DNA of 47,062 nt from a virus: positions 1 to 47,062 of the IMG/VR virus record IMGVR_UViG_3300047562_003516; one strand, given 5' to 3'. Below are positions 12,644 to 21,606 of this stretch, piece by piece. Made by a program: the position numbers and the translations under genes. Positions within the stretch are counted from its first letter, which is position 1. Each line of letters starts with the position of its first letter. The notes below the pieces were generated by a model that saw only the letters and a program-made list of their open reading frames with translations, ran no database searches and was not told the origin of the DNA.

Positions 12644-14509
12644 ATGGCACTACCATTATCCTCTATTGCATCGGGAATAAGAAACATTGGTTCCGCATTC
12701 AGTAGAACCAATGTTTCTTCGACTGCAATTAGAGGAACGCAGCCACTTACAAGAAATGAGTTTGTTCAACAATCTCAACAATTTGCACAAAATCAGCAAA
12801 AAAATCAAGCTGCTATTGGTGGAATTCAGCAACAATTCCAAGGATTGCAGCAACAAATCACAGTTTTGGCAAACGGAATTAATAACGTTGCCAAACTAAT
12901 ACAACAAGATACTACTTCAGAACAACAATTACTTAATAAGCAACAGCAAGAAGAAAAGGTATTTACCACAAGAAAAATAAGACGTGGTAGGGAAAGTGAA
13001 TTAGAGCAAAGAATTGAGAGTGCCGTAATGGCACCAGTTCAGGCAGCTGCAGCAAAAACTCAAGACATATTTGGAAGAGTTGGAAGGGCTCTCCAAATAA
13101 TGTTCTTTGGATTTCTTGGTGTCCAAGCATTGAAAATGCTTAAGGCCCTACGAGAGGGTGATGAGAATCTTCTTCAACAGATTAAAGATTTGATATTGAG
13201 GAACATTGGGTATGCTTTAGCAGCTTTAGCTGCAGTAAAAATTGGATTGCCTTTAATTGGTCTTGCCTTAAGAACTCTAGTAACAAAAGTTGTTGGATTT
13301 TTATTTAAAGGAATTTCCTCCATTTTGAAATCTGCTGTGACAAAAGCGGGCCAATTTATGGGGTCTATTGCAAGTAAAGTCATACCTGGATTAGGTGGAA
13401 GTACTAAAGCTGCTGGGGCAGGAACAAAATTAGCTCAAGAAGGGGCAGAAGCTGCTGCAAAGGGTGGGGCAAGAACTGCTGCAGCAGGATTTGGAAAATC
13501 TGCAGCAAAAACTGCTGGTAGAGGTATTTTAGGTTCTTTGCCTTTTGTTGGAACTGCATTAGATACCTGGGGTGCTGCTGAAGAATTATCTAAGGGTAAC
13601 CTCACTGGTGCTGGTTTATATGCAGCCGGTGCTGTAACAAGTTTAATCCCAGGAATGCAATTAGTATCTGGTGGTCTCAGTGTTGCTGCTTTAGGGCAAT
13701 CTTTAACATATAATCCAGAAGAAGAAAAGAAGAAAAAAGAACAATCTCCTCAGTCACAATCACAGCCACAAAGCACACCAAAATCAACTGCAACATCAAC
13801 AACGCCAACACCTTCAAGTCCACCAAAAGCTTCAACGCCACCAATAGCAATGCCCACTACCCCGGCATTGCCAAATTTGAATATGCCTAAAATGGGTGAA
13901 GAGAAAGAAGAGGAGGGTTCTACTTCACCAAAACCAATTCAGGGTATTATTACCCCAATTGAAGATAAAGATAAAAAGAATAAAAAGACGGAGAATGTTT
14001 CTTCATCACCTTCTCCATCAGTGCAGATTAATCAAAATATTCCAGAATCTTCTCCTCAAACATCTATGCTGCCGACAAAATCAGATTTATCTATAAGTCC
14101 TTCAGCAAATGGTGCGGTAAAACAAGATCCAGATTATTTAATGGCAGAATCTGAAATGTGGGGTGCGATTGCTGATGGATTAGAAATGGGGTTATCCTAT
14201 GAAGAATTGGGTATGGATCAGGCACAGATAGATTATGTGGAAGGTAAGACTAAAAACATTCCATATCTTGTAGATCAGATGGGTATTGAATCTGCAGGTC
14301 TGATAGAAACGCCTCAAAAAAAATTGCCTCAAATAAAGCCATTGGAAGAGCCATCTCCAAATGTAGTAGTTACTGCACCACAGCCATCAGGTTCCCAACA
14401 AGAACCACAAACGCAAATGCCCCAATCTGATATTCCCTTTATACCTTCAGCAAACCCTGATAATTTTTATGTGTTATATTCAAAATTAAACTATAATGTA
14501 ACGATGTAA
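12644..14509 (+). CDS. Tape-measure / gp29-like tail protein
   Basis: A 621-aa protein. Residues 40-90 are Gln-rich helix (QQSQQFAQNQQKNQ, GIQQQFQGLQQQ), then an Arg-rich segment, a long hydrophobic stretch (about residues 150-235, including IMFFGFLGVQALKM and ALAALAAVKIGLPLIGLAL), a Gly/Ala-rich part, a Pro/Ser/Thr-rich linker (about 360-490), and a C-terminal domain ending NPDNFYVLYSKLNYNVTM. Helical ends and a hydrophobic centre fit a tail-length protein such as T4 gp29 (590 aa), and it follows gp26 and its chaperone-like ORF. Direct homology to gp29 is not shown. The next protein shares its overall plan. Confidence 0.65.
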   Translation: MALPLSSIASGIRNIGSAFSRTNVSSTAIRGTQPLTRNEFVQQSQQFAQNQQKNQAAIGGIQQQFQGLQQQITVLANGINNVAKLIQQDTTSEQQLLNKQQQEEKVFTTRKIRRGRESELEQRIESAVMAPVQAAAAKTQDIFGRVGRALQIMFFGFLGVQALKMLKALREGDENLLQQIKDLILRNIGYALAALAAVKIGLPLIGLALRTLVTKVVGFLFKGISSILKSAVTKAGQFMGSIASKVIPGLGGSTKAAGAGTKLAQEGAEAAAKGGARTAAAGFGKSAAKTAGRGILGSLPFVGTALDTWGAAEELSKGNLTGAGLYAAGAVTSLIPGMQLVSGGLSVAALGQSLTYNPEEEKKKKEQSPQSQSQPQSTPKSTATSTTPTPSSPPKASTPPIAMPTTPALPNLNMPKMGEEKEEEGSTSPKPIQGIITPIEDKDKKNKKTENVSSSPSPSVQINQNIPESSPQTSMLPTKSDLSISPSANGAVKQDPDYLMAESEMWGAIADGLEMGLSYEELGMDQAQIDYVEGKTKNIPYLVDQMGIESAGLIETPQKKLPQIKPLEEPSPNVVVTAPQPSGSQQEPQTQMPQSDIPFIPSANPDNFYVLYSKLNYNVTM

Positions 14510-14510
14510 T

Positions 14511-16589
14511 ATGGCACAAATAACCAGAATCCCAACAAGATCTTTAGATATAAGTGGAATATCGAAATCATTTCAGATTTCGCAAAAAACATTAGCACAA
14601 ACACAAAAATCTATACAAAATATTAGTCAAGTACTTGTAAATCGTACTAAAGTTAGAAAACAATATTTTTCATCTATTTCCGAATCAAAACGGAAAAGAA
14701 ATATTAATACACTGAGAAGTGAAAGAGAGTCTGAATTAGAAGCAAAAAAAGTTGTTTTAGGTTCTTTATCTAATGTCACAAATGCAGTTTCTTCTGCTGG
14801 TGGAAGTTTACTTGGACGAATATTAAAAGCATTGGCATTTCTTGCGGCTGGATGGCTGTTAAAATATCTTCCTAGATGGATTGGATATGCAAAAGAATTT
14901 ATAGTGAGGGTAACTAAACTTGGTGAAATTATAAGGAGTTTTGTTGGCAATATTACTGGAATATTTCAATCAACTGGAAGATTATTGGGTGCAGTTAAAG
15001 ATAATTTATTAAATTTTGATTTATTTGATAGTGAAAAGAAAGTATCTACAACATTTAATGAACTTCGCACAAGTATTGATGGTGTTGGTAAAAATTTTGA
15101 AGAAGCAATAAATGTTTTTACTACAGACTTTACTAAGCAAGTTGATGGTGTTGAAGTTGGAACTTATAGTGAAGAGCCAATTCCGCCAGAAGGTGGTTAT
15201 CAGTCCGCAGGAAGAGGTATATATGCCCCAGGCAAGATACCTGAAAAAGTAAAATCTGATACTGCATTCACCCAAGGTGTAACTGAATTAGCTAAAAAGT
15301 ATAAAATTCCTGAGGATTATTTGTATGCTGTTATGGGATTTGAAACCGGCGGAACTTATGATCCAGCACAAAAAAATATGGCTGGTTCTGGTGCAACTGG
15401 ATTAATCCAATTTATGCCAAGTACTGCCAGGGGTTTAGGGACAAGTACAGATCAATTGTCAAAAATGTCAAGGGCAGAGCAATTAAAGTATGTTGACAAA
15501 TATTTTTCTGGAAAGGGTATAGAAGGTGGTTCTTTAAGTGATGTTTATATGTCGGTTTTATTTCCCGCAGCTGTTGGAAAGCCTGATGATTATGTTTTAT
15601 TTGGTAAAGGTGCTATGTCCGGATATACTGGAACTGCTTATGAACAAAATAAGGGATTAGATTTAAATAAAGATGGAAGCATCACCAAAGCTGAAGCATC
15701 TTCAAAAGTTGCAAAGTATTTGCCAAAAGATTTCGTTGCTCCAGAATCAACATCATCTCAGCAACCTGGGGGAAAAATTACAGCACAGGGAAGTACAACA
15801 AATACTAGTAAATTGCTTGCTGGTAATAAAGTTAGTGGATTTGAAGTTACTTCGCCATATGGACCTAGATGGGGTGGGTATCATAAAGGAGTTGATATTG
15901 GAACACCTGTAGGAACTTATATATCTTTAGGGGTTCCCGTAGAAATTTTATTTTCTGGATTGCATGGAAGTCCTGGTAAAGGATATGGAAACGTAATTGA
16001 TGCGTGGGCTCCAAGTCTGGGATTACAATTTAGAATGGCACACTTACAATCTTTAATTGCAAAAAAAGGACAAAAAGTTGCAGCAGGAGAAGTTCTTGGA
16101 AGAACTGGTGGTGCTCCAGGAGATCGTGGTGCTGGATCTTCTACAGGACCTCATGTCCACTTTGAAGTTGATAATGTAAAGGGAAGACCTAACTATGGTG
16201 GTATGGGTGATCCATCAGCATATGCTAAGTTCTTAGTATTGACTTCAAAAAAACCATCCCCAGAATCTATTTCTCAAGTAACTTCTACCCCCGTTTCTCC
16301 ACAACCTAAAGCACCATCGTTAACTCCAAAAGCACCATCACCTACAGTTCCACAACCTCAAATATCAGCAACCCCAACCCAACAAAAACAACAGGCAGTA
16401 GCCCAACAAATTGCACCTGAAAGAAAGGCACAAGATATTTCTGTTGTTATTCCACCACAACAGCAACAACAAGCACCTCAAGGGGGTGCAGAAGCTCCAC
16501 CTCAACAACCAGCAGCAGCACCATCCATTGGTGAACTGTTAAATAGATTTATGAAACAAAAACTCCTATTAGATCTTAGTTTCCTATAA
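14511..16589 (+). CDS. Tail lysin: transglycosylase plus EF-hand loop plus M23 peptidase
   Basis: A 692-aa protein. The helical N-terminus (1-190) is similar in style to the upstream tape-measure candidate. Residues about 250-400 form an SLT domain: YAVMGFETGG with catalytic Glu278, then GATGLIQFMPSTARGLG. Residues 384-395 (DLNKDGSITKAE) are a canonical EF-hand calcium loop. Residues about 440-580 form an M23/LytM peptidase with His458 and Asp462 (HKGVDIG), His511, and His548-x-His550 (GPHVHFEV). The C-terminus is Pro/Gln-rich. It can cleave both glycan strands and peptide crosslinks of the cyanobacterial wall during injection, replacing the lysozyme of T4 gp5, which is absent here. Confidence 0.88.
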   Translation: MAQITRIPTRSLDISGISKSFQISQKTLAQTQKSIQNISQVLVNRTKVRKQYFSSISESKRKRNINTLRSERESELEAKKVVLGSLSNVTNAVSSAGGSLLGRILKALAFLAAGWLLKYLPRWIGYAKEFIVRVTKLGEIIRSFVGNITGIFQSTGRLLGAVKDNLLNFDLFDSEKKVSTTFNELRTSIDGVGKNFEEAINVFTTDFTKQVDGVEVGTYSEEPIPPEGGYQSAGRGIYAPGKIPEKVKSDTAFTQGVTELAKKYKIPEDYLYAVMGFETGGTYDPAQKNMAGSGATGLIQFMPSTARGLGTSTDQLSKMSRAEQLKYVDKYFSGKGIEGGSLSDVYMSVLFPAAVGKPDDYVLFGKGAMSGYTGTAYEQNKGLDLNKDGSITKAEASSKVAKYLPKDFVAPESTSSQQPGGKITAQGSTTNTSKLLAGNKVSGFEVTSPYGPRWGGYHKGVDIGTPVGTYISLGVPVEILFSGLHGSPGKGYGNVIDAWAPSLGLQFRMAHLQSLIAKKGQKVAAGEVLGRTGGAPGDRGAGSSTGPHVHFEVDNVKGRPNYGGMGDPSAYAKFLVLTSKKPSPESISQVTSTPVSPQPKAPSLTPKAPSPTVPQPQISATPTQQKQQAVAQQIAPERKAQDISVVIPPQQQQQAPQGGAEAPPQQPAAAPSIGELLNRFMKQKLLLDLSFL

Positions 16590-17905
16590 TGTCAGATAGT
16601 AAATCGAAATATGAAATATTAACTATTGAAGCAAATGATCAATCTCAGGTGATTGATCTAAAGCAAGGTGCAGCATCCTTTGATTATTATGAAGACATAT
16701 TTTCACCAACAATAACTGCAAAATTAAAAGTTATAAATGTTGGAAATGTTGTCGAAAAGGGTGGAAAAAAGCAGTCAATTTATAATGGCCTACCTTTAAG
16801 AGGAGGTGAACGGGTTGCATTAAAAATACTCCCAAATAGTGAAACTATCTCTTCATCACTAGATTTTTCTACTCCGGAAAAGTATTTGTATGTTTCTGGA
16901 ATTACAGATGTCATCTCTGAAACTGGTAGAGAAAGTTTTACTTTAAATTTAACTTCCAGAGAAGCTATCACTAATGAAACTACTAGGGTTTATAAAAAAT
17001 TTCCCAAAGAAGTTTCTATAGATCAATCTGTAAGAGAAATACTGGAAGAAAATCTTCTCTCAGAGCAAATTAATATTATAGATAGAACTTCAAATCAATA
17101 TGGATTCATTGGAAATCTTAAGAAGCCTTTCACTATTCTAGTTTGGTTAGCGTCAAAGGGAGTTCCTGATGGCCAAGATGGGACAGCTGGATTTGTTTTT
17201 TATCAAACTAAAGAGGGCTTTAATTTTAGATCTTTAGATGCCTTAACACAACAAGAAGCTAAAGCAACATATACTTATTCAGATTCTTCACCATCTTATG
17301 ATGGAACAACAAAACAGGATAATGATAATAAAATAGTAACTTATTTTGTTGATAAGAATGAAAATTTAATTGAAAAACTTCGTCTTGGGGCATATGCAAG
17401 CGTTAGGATGTTTTATAATCCACTTACATTTACTGTTACTTTTCCAGAATCGGGTCAATATAGTGCAGAAGACTATAAAAGAAGTGTCAAAACTTTGGGT
17501 GGAAGATTAAAACTTCCAAAAATTACTGCAGATTCAAATGAAACTCTTGGTGACATTCCAACTAGAATCTTTAGTCAAGTTTTGGATGTTGGTACAATAA
17601 CTCAAGAAGTAACTAAAGACAATAATTCAAATCCTGCAGAATATCAATCACAATCTTTAATGAGATATAATTTACTTTTGACACAGGCTTTAAGTGTTAT
17701 GATACCTTGTAACTTAGATTTAAATGCTGGTGATATAATTGAGTGTCAGTTTCCTCAAGTTACTGAATCTGTAGATGAAAAGGAATATGATGAAGAAATA
17801 AGTGGACTATATATGATAAAAGAGCTTTGTCATCATTTTGATTCTGGGAGTTCATACACTTCATTAAAATTGGTAAGAGATACATTTGGAGGCAGACAAG
17901 AATGA
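16589..17905 (+). CDS. gp27: gp27-like baseplate hub protein
   Basis: A 438-aa protein beginning at TAATG overlap with the upstream stop. Features: a beta domain with ASFDYYEDIFSPTITAKLKV, YVSGITDVISETGRESFTLNL, then TSREAITNETTRVYKKFPKE, and a second domain ending GDIIECQFPQV and GLYMIKELCHHFDSGSSYTS. The 'YEDIFSPxI' start and 'SGxYxIKxxxHxF' end match hub proteins with duplicated tube-like domains (T4 gp27, gpD of P2). It joins the tail tube to the central spike. ATGA overlap with the next gene fits a gp27-gp5 pair. Confidence 0.8.
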   Translation: MSDSKSKYEILTIEANDQSQVIDLKQGAASFDYYEDIFSPTITAKLKVINVGNVVEKGGKKQSIYNGLPLRGGERVALKILPNSETISSSLDFSTPEKYLYVSGITDVISETGRESFTLNLTSREAITNETTRVYKKFPKEVSIDQSVREILEENLLSEQINIIDRTSNQYGFIGNLKKPFTILVWLASKGVPDGQDGTAGFVFYQTKEGFNFRSLDALTQQEAKATYTYSDSSPSYDGTTKQDNDNKIVTYFVDKNENLIEKLRLGAYASVRMFYNPLTFTVTFPESGQYSAEDYKRSVKTLGGRLKLPKITADSNETLGDIPTRIFSQVLDVGTITQEVTKDNNSNPAEYQSQSLMRYNLLLTQALSVMIPCNLDLNAGDIIECQFPQVTESVDEKEYDEEISGLYMIKELCHHFDSGSSYTSLKLVRDTFGGRQE

Positions 17906-20106
17906 TTGAAGAATCTTTATTGCGAAGTAATTTTATTGGAAGAGATGGATTTAGGTGGTGGATTGGACAAGTAGCACCTTTTTCAGGAGAAGGTCAAGGT
18001 GATCAAAGTAATGGTGGAGGATGGGGAAATAGGACCAAAGTAAGAATTATTGGATATCATCCATTCAATGAAGAAGAATTATCCAATGAAGATTTACCTT
18101 GGGCACAAGTTCTACTTCCAACTACTTCTGGTTCTGGTGCTGGAAGTGTTGCAAGCAATGCAAAGCTAAGGCCATCGGATTCAGTATTTGGATTTTTTCT
18201 TGATGGTGATAATGCACAGCTTCCAGTAGTAATTGGTGTATTTGGAAGAACTTCTGAAGTTTCTTCAGAAACTTATTCTCTTCCATTTACACCATTTACT
18301 GGATACACGGGTAGAATGGAAAAACCAGATCCTTCTACTTTAGTTCCAAATGAATCTAATGAGCAAAGTACACAAACACAAAAATCTCCAAGAGATGCTC
18401 CTAAGGAGGTAATTGATAGTTTAAATCAAAACACTGAAAATATAAATGCAAACCTTCCCCCAAATACGCCAAAATTTTGGGCTGAAACTGCATCTTATAC
18501 TGGAATAGGAAAGAAAGTTGTTTTAGCTAATACATGTGAGGATACATCTATTAGCTCAATTATTGGAACCGTTAATAATTTGTTTGATTCATTAACTGGA
18601 GTTAGCTCAGCATTTTTAAATGTTGATCTTGAAATTAGTAGGGCTGTTAGTTCTATACAAGCTGCCGCTAATAGTATTGTTGGAAGTATGTTCACATCTC
18701 TCTCCAACACTTTAATTGGATCACTTCATGAGGGACTAGCAAATTTATTTAATGATGTTTCTGCTGGATTTTCTGATGAAGTAACTGGAATTTTAGCTGG
18801 AATTGCTGCCCAAGCTGAATTTGTTTCTCCTGTAGCTGAGTTACAAAATGCGATGTTTTGTGGTATTGGTTCTGTTACTAATGGTCTTGGTGATATGATT
18901 GAGGAGCTTCTTAAATCTGTTATTGATAATGCACAAAATTTTGTATCTTGTATTGGTACACAATTTGTTGGTTCATTAATTAATAGCATTGCTACTCAGA
19001 TAGAGGGATTTCTTGGTCCTGTTCTTGGGGGAATTGAAGCTATTTCTGGAGGAGCACTTGATGTTTTTGGTGCAATGACATCTGGAGTATCAGCAATATC
19101 CAATATTGCATCGGTTTTTGATTGTGGACAATCAGATGATAAGTGTGGTGGCGTTGTTAAGGAATATACTATTGGAAAGGGTGTAATAGATTCTGTTAAT
19201 GATGTTGCTGCTATATTAGAGAACGCTAAAATTGCACATGAAATTGGAAATATTGCTGTAGCTATTGGTACTGATATTAATAAAAAACTTGAAGAAATTG
19301 GTTTATTAGAAGCTGGTCAAGAATCAGGTCTTCCGGAATGTGATACAACTCTCTCGTTTGACATACCACAAATTCGTATATTTGGTGGTGGAGGAGAAGG
19401 TGCAGAAGCTGAAGCAACATTAGGAAATTTTGTTAAAAATGTAGATGGTAGAATTACTGCAAGCGTAATTGGAGTAAACTTAATCAATAAGGGATCTGGA
19501 TATAAATATCCACCATTTGTCGAGATTGTTGACAACTCAAGAACTGGTATTGGTGCAATTGCAAGAAGTAAAATTAATGTTGAAACTGGAGAAATTGATT
19601 TCATCTATATGAATTCTATTGGAGAAAATTATCCAATAGGTGATACTATAATTGATGATGAGAATATACCAATAACAACACCTGGAGGAAGAATACTCAA
19701 TCCAGATACTTATGACCCATTTGATCTTCCCCCAAGAAGATTGCGAGATTTGAGAGTTGGCATTGGTACTAGTATTGCTGTAGGAATTAGTAGCATTGTT
19801 ATTGTTGGTCCAGGTATAGGATACTCATTTGGAGATATTGTTGTAGATCCTTTTGATATTCCAATTAATACTGGATTTGGTGATAGTGTTGGCTTTGCTA
19901 CTGGTCCTAATGGAGGCATATCTCAAGTTATTGCAATATCTGCAGATGGGTCTGGATTGCCGACAGGATCTCCTGTAGTCATAGCAGCACCAGATTATCC
20001 TGAATTTAGAATAAGAACAATAACTGGTTTTGGTGCAATATTAAAACCATCAATTGGAATTGTAACTTTTGTAAACAAACTAACACAAATTATCGACTGT
20101 ATCTAA
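17902..20106 (+). CDS. gp5: gp5-like central spike protein, OB-fold part, no lysozyme
   Basis: A 734-aa protein. Residues 1-130 contain FRWWIGQVAP, WGNRTKVRIIGYHPFNE and DLPWAQVLLPTTSGSGAG...PSDSVFGFFLDGD, the OB-fold signature of T4 gp5/VgrG-type spikes. Residues 190-480 are a hydrophobic Ala/Gly/Ser-rich helical region. From about 530 are beta modules of a 'GSGYKYPPFVEI' type, also found in two fibre genes here. There is no lysozyme domain and no C-terminal beta-helix; the helix is in the next gene. It should sit in the hub above the needle. It starts with ATGA overlap with gp27. Confidence 0.78.
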   Translation: MIEESLLRSNFIGRDGFRWWIGQVAPFSGEGQGDQSNGGGWGNRTKVRIIGYHPFNEEELSNEDLPWAQVLLPTTSGSGAGSVASNAKLRPSDSVFGFFLDGDNAQLPVVIGVFGRTSEVSSETYSLPFTPFTGYTGRMEKPDPSTLVPNESNEQSTQTQKSPRDAPKEVIDSLNQNTENINANLPPNTPKFWAETASYTGIGKKVVLANTCEDTSISSIIGTVNNLFDSLTGVSSAFLNVDLEISRAVSSIQAAANSIVGSMFTSLSNTLIGSLHEGLANLFNDVSAGFSDEVTGILAGIAAQAEFVSPVAELQNAMFCGIGSVTNGLGDMIEELLKSVIDNAQNFVSCIGTQFVGSLINSIATQIEGFLGPVLGGIEAISGGALDVFGAMTSGVSAISNIASVFDCGQSDDKCGGVVKEYTIGKGVIDSVNDVAAILENAKIAHEIGNIAVAIGTDINKKLEEIGLLEAGQESGLPECDTTLSFDIPQIRIFGGGGEGAEAEATLGNFVKNVDGRITASVIGVNLINKGSGYKYPPFVEIVDNSRTGIGAIARSKINVETGEIDFIYMNSIGENYPIGDTIIDDENIPITTPGGRILNPDTYDPFDLPPRRLRDLRVGIGTSIAVGISSIVIVGPGIGYSFGDIVVDPFDIPINTGFGDSVGFATGPNGGISQVIAISADGSGLPTGSPVVIAAPDYPEFRIRTITGFGAILKPSIGIVTFVNKLTQIIDCI

Positions 20107-20107
20107 A

Positions 20108-20917
20108 ATGGCTGAAAGAGCGAATCAAAATTGGGAGTCTAGAAATTTTTGTACATATGGGCCTAATTTTCGTATGGATTTTGGAAATCCTCAAATGGGA
20201 ATTAGTGGAGAAAATGTATATCAGATGTATGGTGTTACTGATGAAAAAGATCAATGTTTTTTAAGTTTATCAAAATCTGGTCATTATAAAATTCTTAATG
20301 ATAGAAGTATTGAAATAACCGCAGGTAATAAATCCAAGGAAGAGGGTGTTGACATTGCATTTAATGCAATGAATGGGGGAATTTCTTTGACATGTATGTC
20401 TAATGGCTCCATACAACTTAAAGGAAGAAATATAATTATAGATGCTTCTGAAGATGTTGATATTAAAGCAGGAAGAAATCTTTCCCTAACTGCAGGAAGT
20501 ACTTTAAAATTAAAAGGTATGAAAGTGCAATTAGATGAATCTTCTATGTTGGGAAATATTGTAGATACTGTATTAGGTTCTTTTGGTATGAGAGTTTTTG
20601 ATGGACTCCCTATTAGTGTAAGTCCATTTAGTAATATTGGAACTGATGTTCTTGGGCAAGTATTTTCTGAAGCTTCTGGTGTTACTGAATTTGCTGGAGA
20701 AGCTGTTTCAAATATTGCTGCCCAAGGTGCTGGGGTAGTTAATGCTGCTGCTCCTCAGGCTGTGGCAGAAGTTCCTGTTGCAGGATCTATTGAGGCAGTG
20801 ACCGCTGCCGAAGATGCTGCTGTTCAACAAGCACTTGGTAATAATGCTTTTGAGCAAGGATTAAATGATCCTACAGCAACATTTGATAACCCAGATTCTG
20901 GATTGACATTATTTTAA
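20108..20917 (+). CDS. gp5-like spike needle (C-terminal beta-helix)
   Basis: A 269-aa protein starting 1 base after the OB-fold gene. Residues 50-140 have short alternating strands: GGISLTCMSNGSIQLKGRNI, IIDASEDVDIKAGRNLSLTA, GSTLKLKG, typical of the triple-stranded beta-helix of gp5-C, VgrG and gpV. An Ala-rich region and a short tail follow. It most likely forms the membrane-piercing needle as a trimer with the preceding protein, so the T4 gp5 function appears split over two genes. An N-terminal domain (residues 1-50, RANQNWESRNFCTYG) may dock to the hub. Confidence 0.75.
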   Translation: MAERANQNWESRNFCTYGPNFRMDFGNPQMGISGENVYQMYGVTDEKDQCFLSLSKSGHYKILNDRSIEITAGNKSKEEGVDIAFNAMNGGISLTCMSNGSIQLKGRNIIIDASEDVDIKAGRNLSLTAGSTLKLKGMKVQLDESSMLGNIVDTVLGSFGMRVFDGLPISVSPFSNIGTDVLGQVFSEASGVTEFAGEAVSNIAAQGAGVVNAAAPQAVAEVPVAGSIEAVTAAEDAAVQQALGNNAFEQGLNDPTATFDNPDSGLTLF

Positions 20918-20925
20918 TAACTTAA

Positions 20926-20933
20926 AATAAATA
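20926..20933 (+). promoter_or_regulatory. Late-promoter-like motif AATAAATA
   Basis: AATAAATA followed by TAAAATATA, 25 bp before the 20958 ATG, which has a GGGGAG ribosome binding site. It would open the adhesion-gene block. Confidence 0.4.
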
Positions 20934-20957
20934 TAAAATATATCTGGTGGGGAGTAT

Positions 20958-21578
20958 ATGGCAGAATTAAAAAAATTTATTATAGGTGAAGAAGCCTGGT
21001 TTTATAAAAAGTCCAGGTTCTTTAGAGGATTAACTTCCCATGAAGCCATTGAAGGTGATATAAGTTCTTCAGGAATATCAACTTTTAGTGATGTAAAAAT
21101 TATTGGAAAATTATTAGATAAGTATAATTCATATGGAAATCAATTTGACTCTTTAATTTCTGATGGTCAAGGTGGTTGGTATTGGGATGTTGGGGGAATT
21201 AGAGTTTATCGCCAATCAACACCACCAACATCAGCAAGAGTCGGAGACTTTTGGATTGACGATACTGATGGTACGCAATATTTGAATTTTGATGATGGAA
21301 ATAGTATCCAGTGGGTTGAATTTGGACCAACTCCTAGAGCACAATTACTTAATGGGATTTATGTTGACAGTGAAACTTTAGGTGGTCAGTTGCCAAGTTA
21401 CTATCTGGATTATAATAATTTTACAAATACGCCAAATATTATAACGGGAACTGGCTCACCTGAAGGTGTTATAGATGCACCAGTTGGTTCAATGTTTTTG
21501 AGGTCTGATGGTGATGTTGGAACAACTCTTTATGTTAAAGAAATTGGAACAGGCAATACTGGTTGGTCTGCAAAATAA
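20958..21578 (+). CDS. Tail fibre-associated structural protein (206 aa)
   Basis: The start is supported by GGTGGGGAG upstream. Residues 75-115 (GWYWDVGGIRVYRQ, RVGDFWIDDTDGTQYLNF) and 165-206 (GSPEGVIDAPVGSMFLRSDG, then TTLYVKEIGTGNTGW) are the short beta modules repeatedly found in T4-like cyanophage fibres, where 'GsPeGvv.ApvGSlY.r.dG' is a familiar pattern. It is the first gene of the adhesion block and may be an adaptor or short fibre. No enzyme motif is visible. Confidence 0.6.
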   Translation: MAELKKFIIGEEAWFYKKSRFFRGLTSHEAIEGDISSSGISTFSDVKIIGKLLDKYNSYGNQFDSLISDGQGGWYWDVGGIRVYRQSTPPTSARVGDFWIDDTDGTQYLNFDDGNSIQWVEFGPTPRAQLLNGIYVDSETLGGQLPSYYLDYNNFTNTPNIITGTGSPEGVIDAPVGSMFLRSDGDVGTTLYVKEIGTGNTGWSAK

Positions 21579-21580
21579 AT

Positions 21581-21588
21581 AATAAATA
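21581..21588 (+). promoter_or_regulatory. Late-promoter-like motif AATAAATA
   Basis: Two AATAAAT blocks in tandem (21574-21588) end in ATAAATATAAC, 19 bp before the start of the 1723-aa fibre gene, which has no clear ribosome binding site. Confidence 0.4.
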
Positions 21589-21606
21589 TAACAATTTTTA
21601 AATAAA

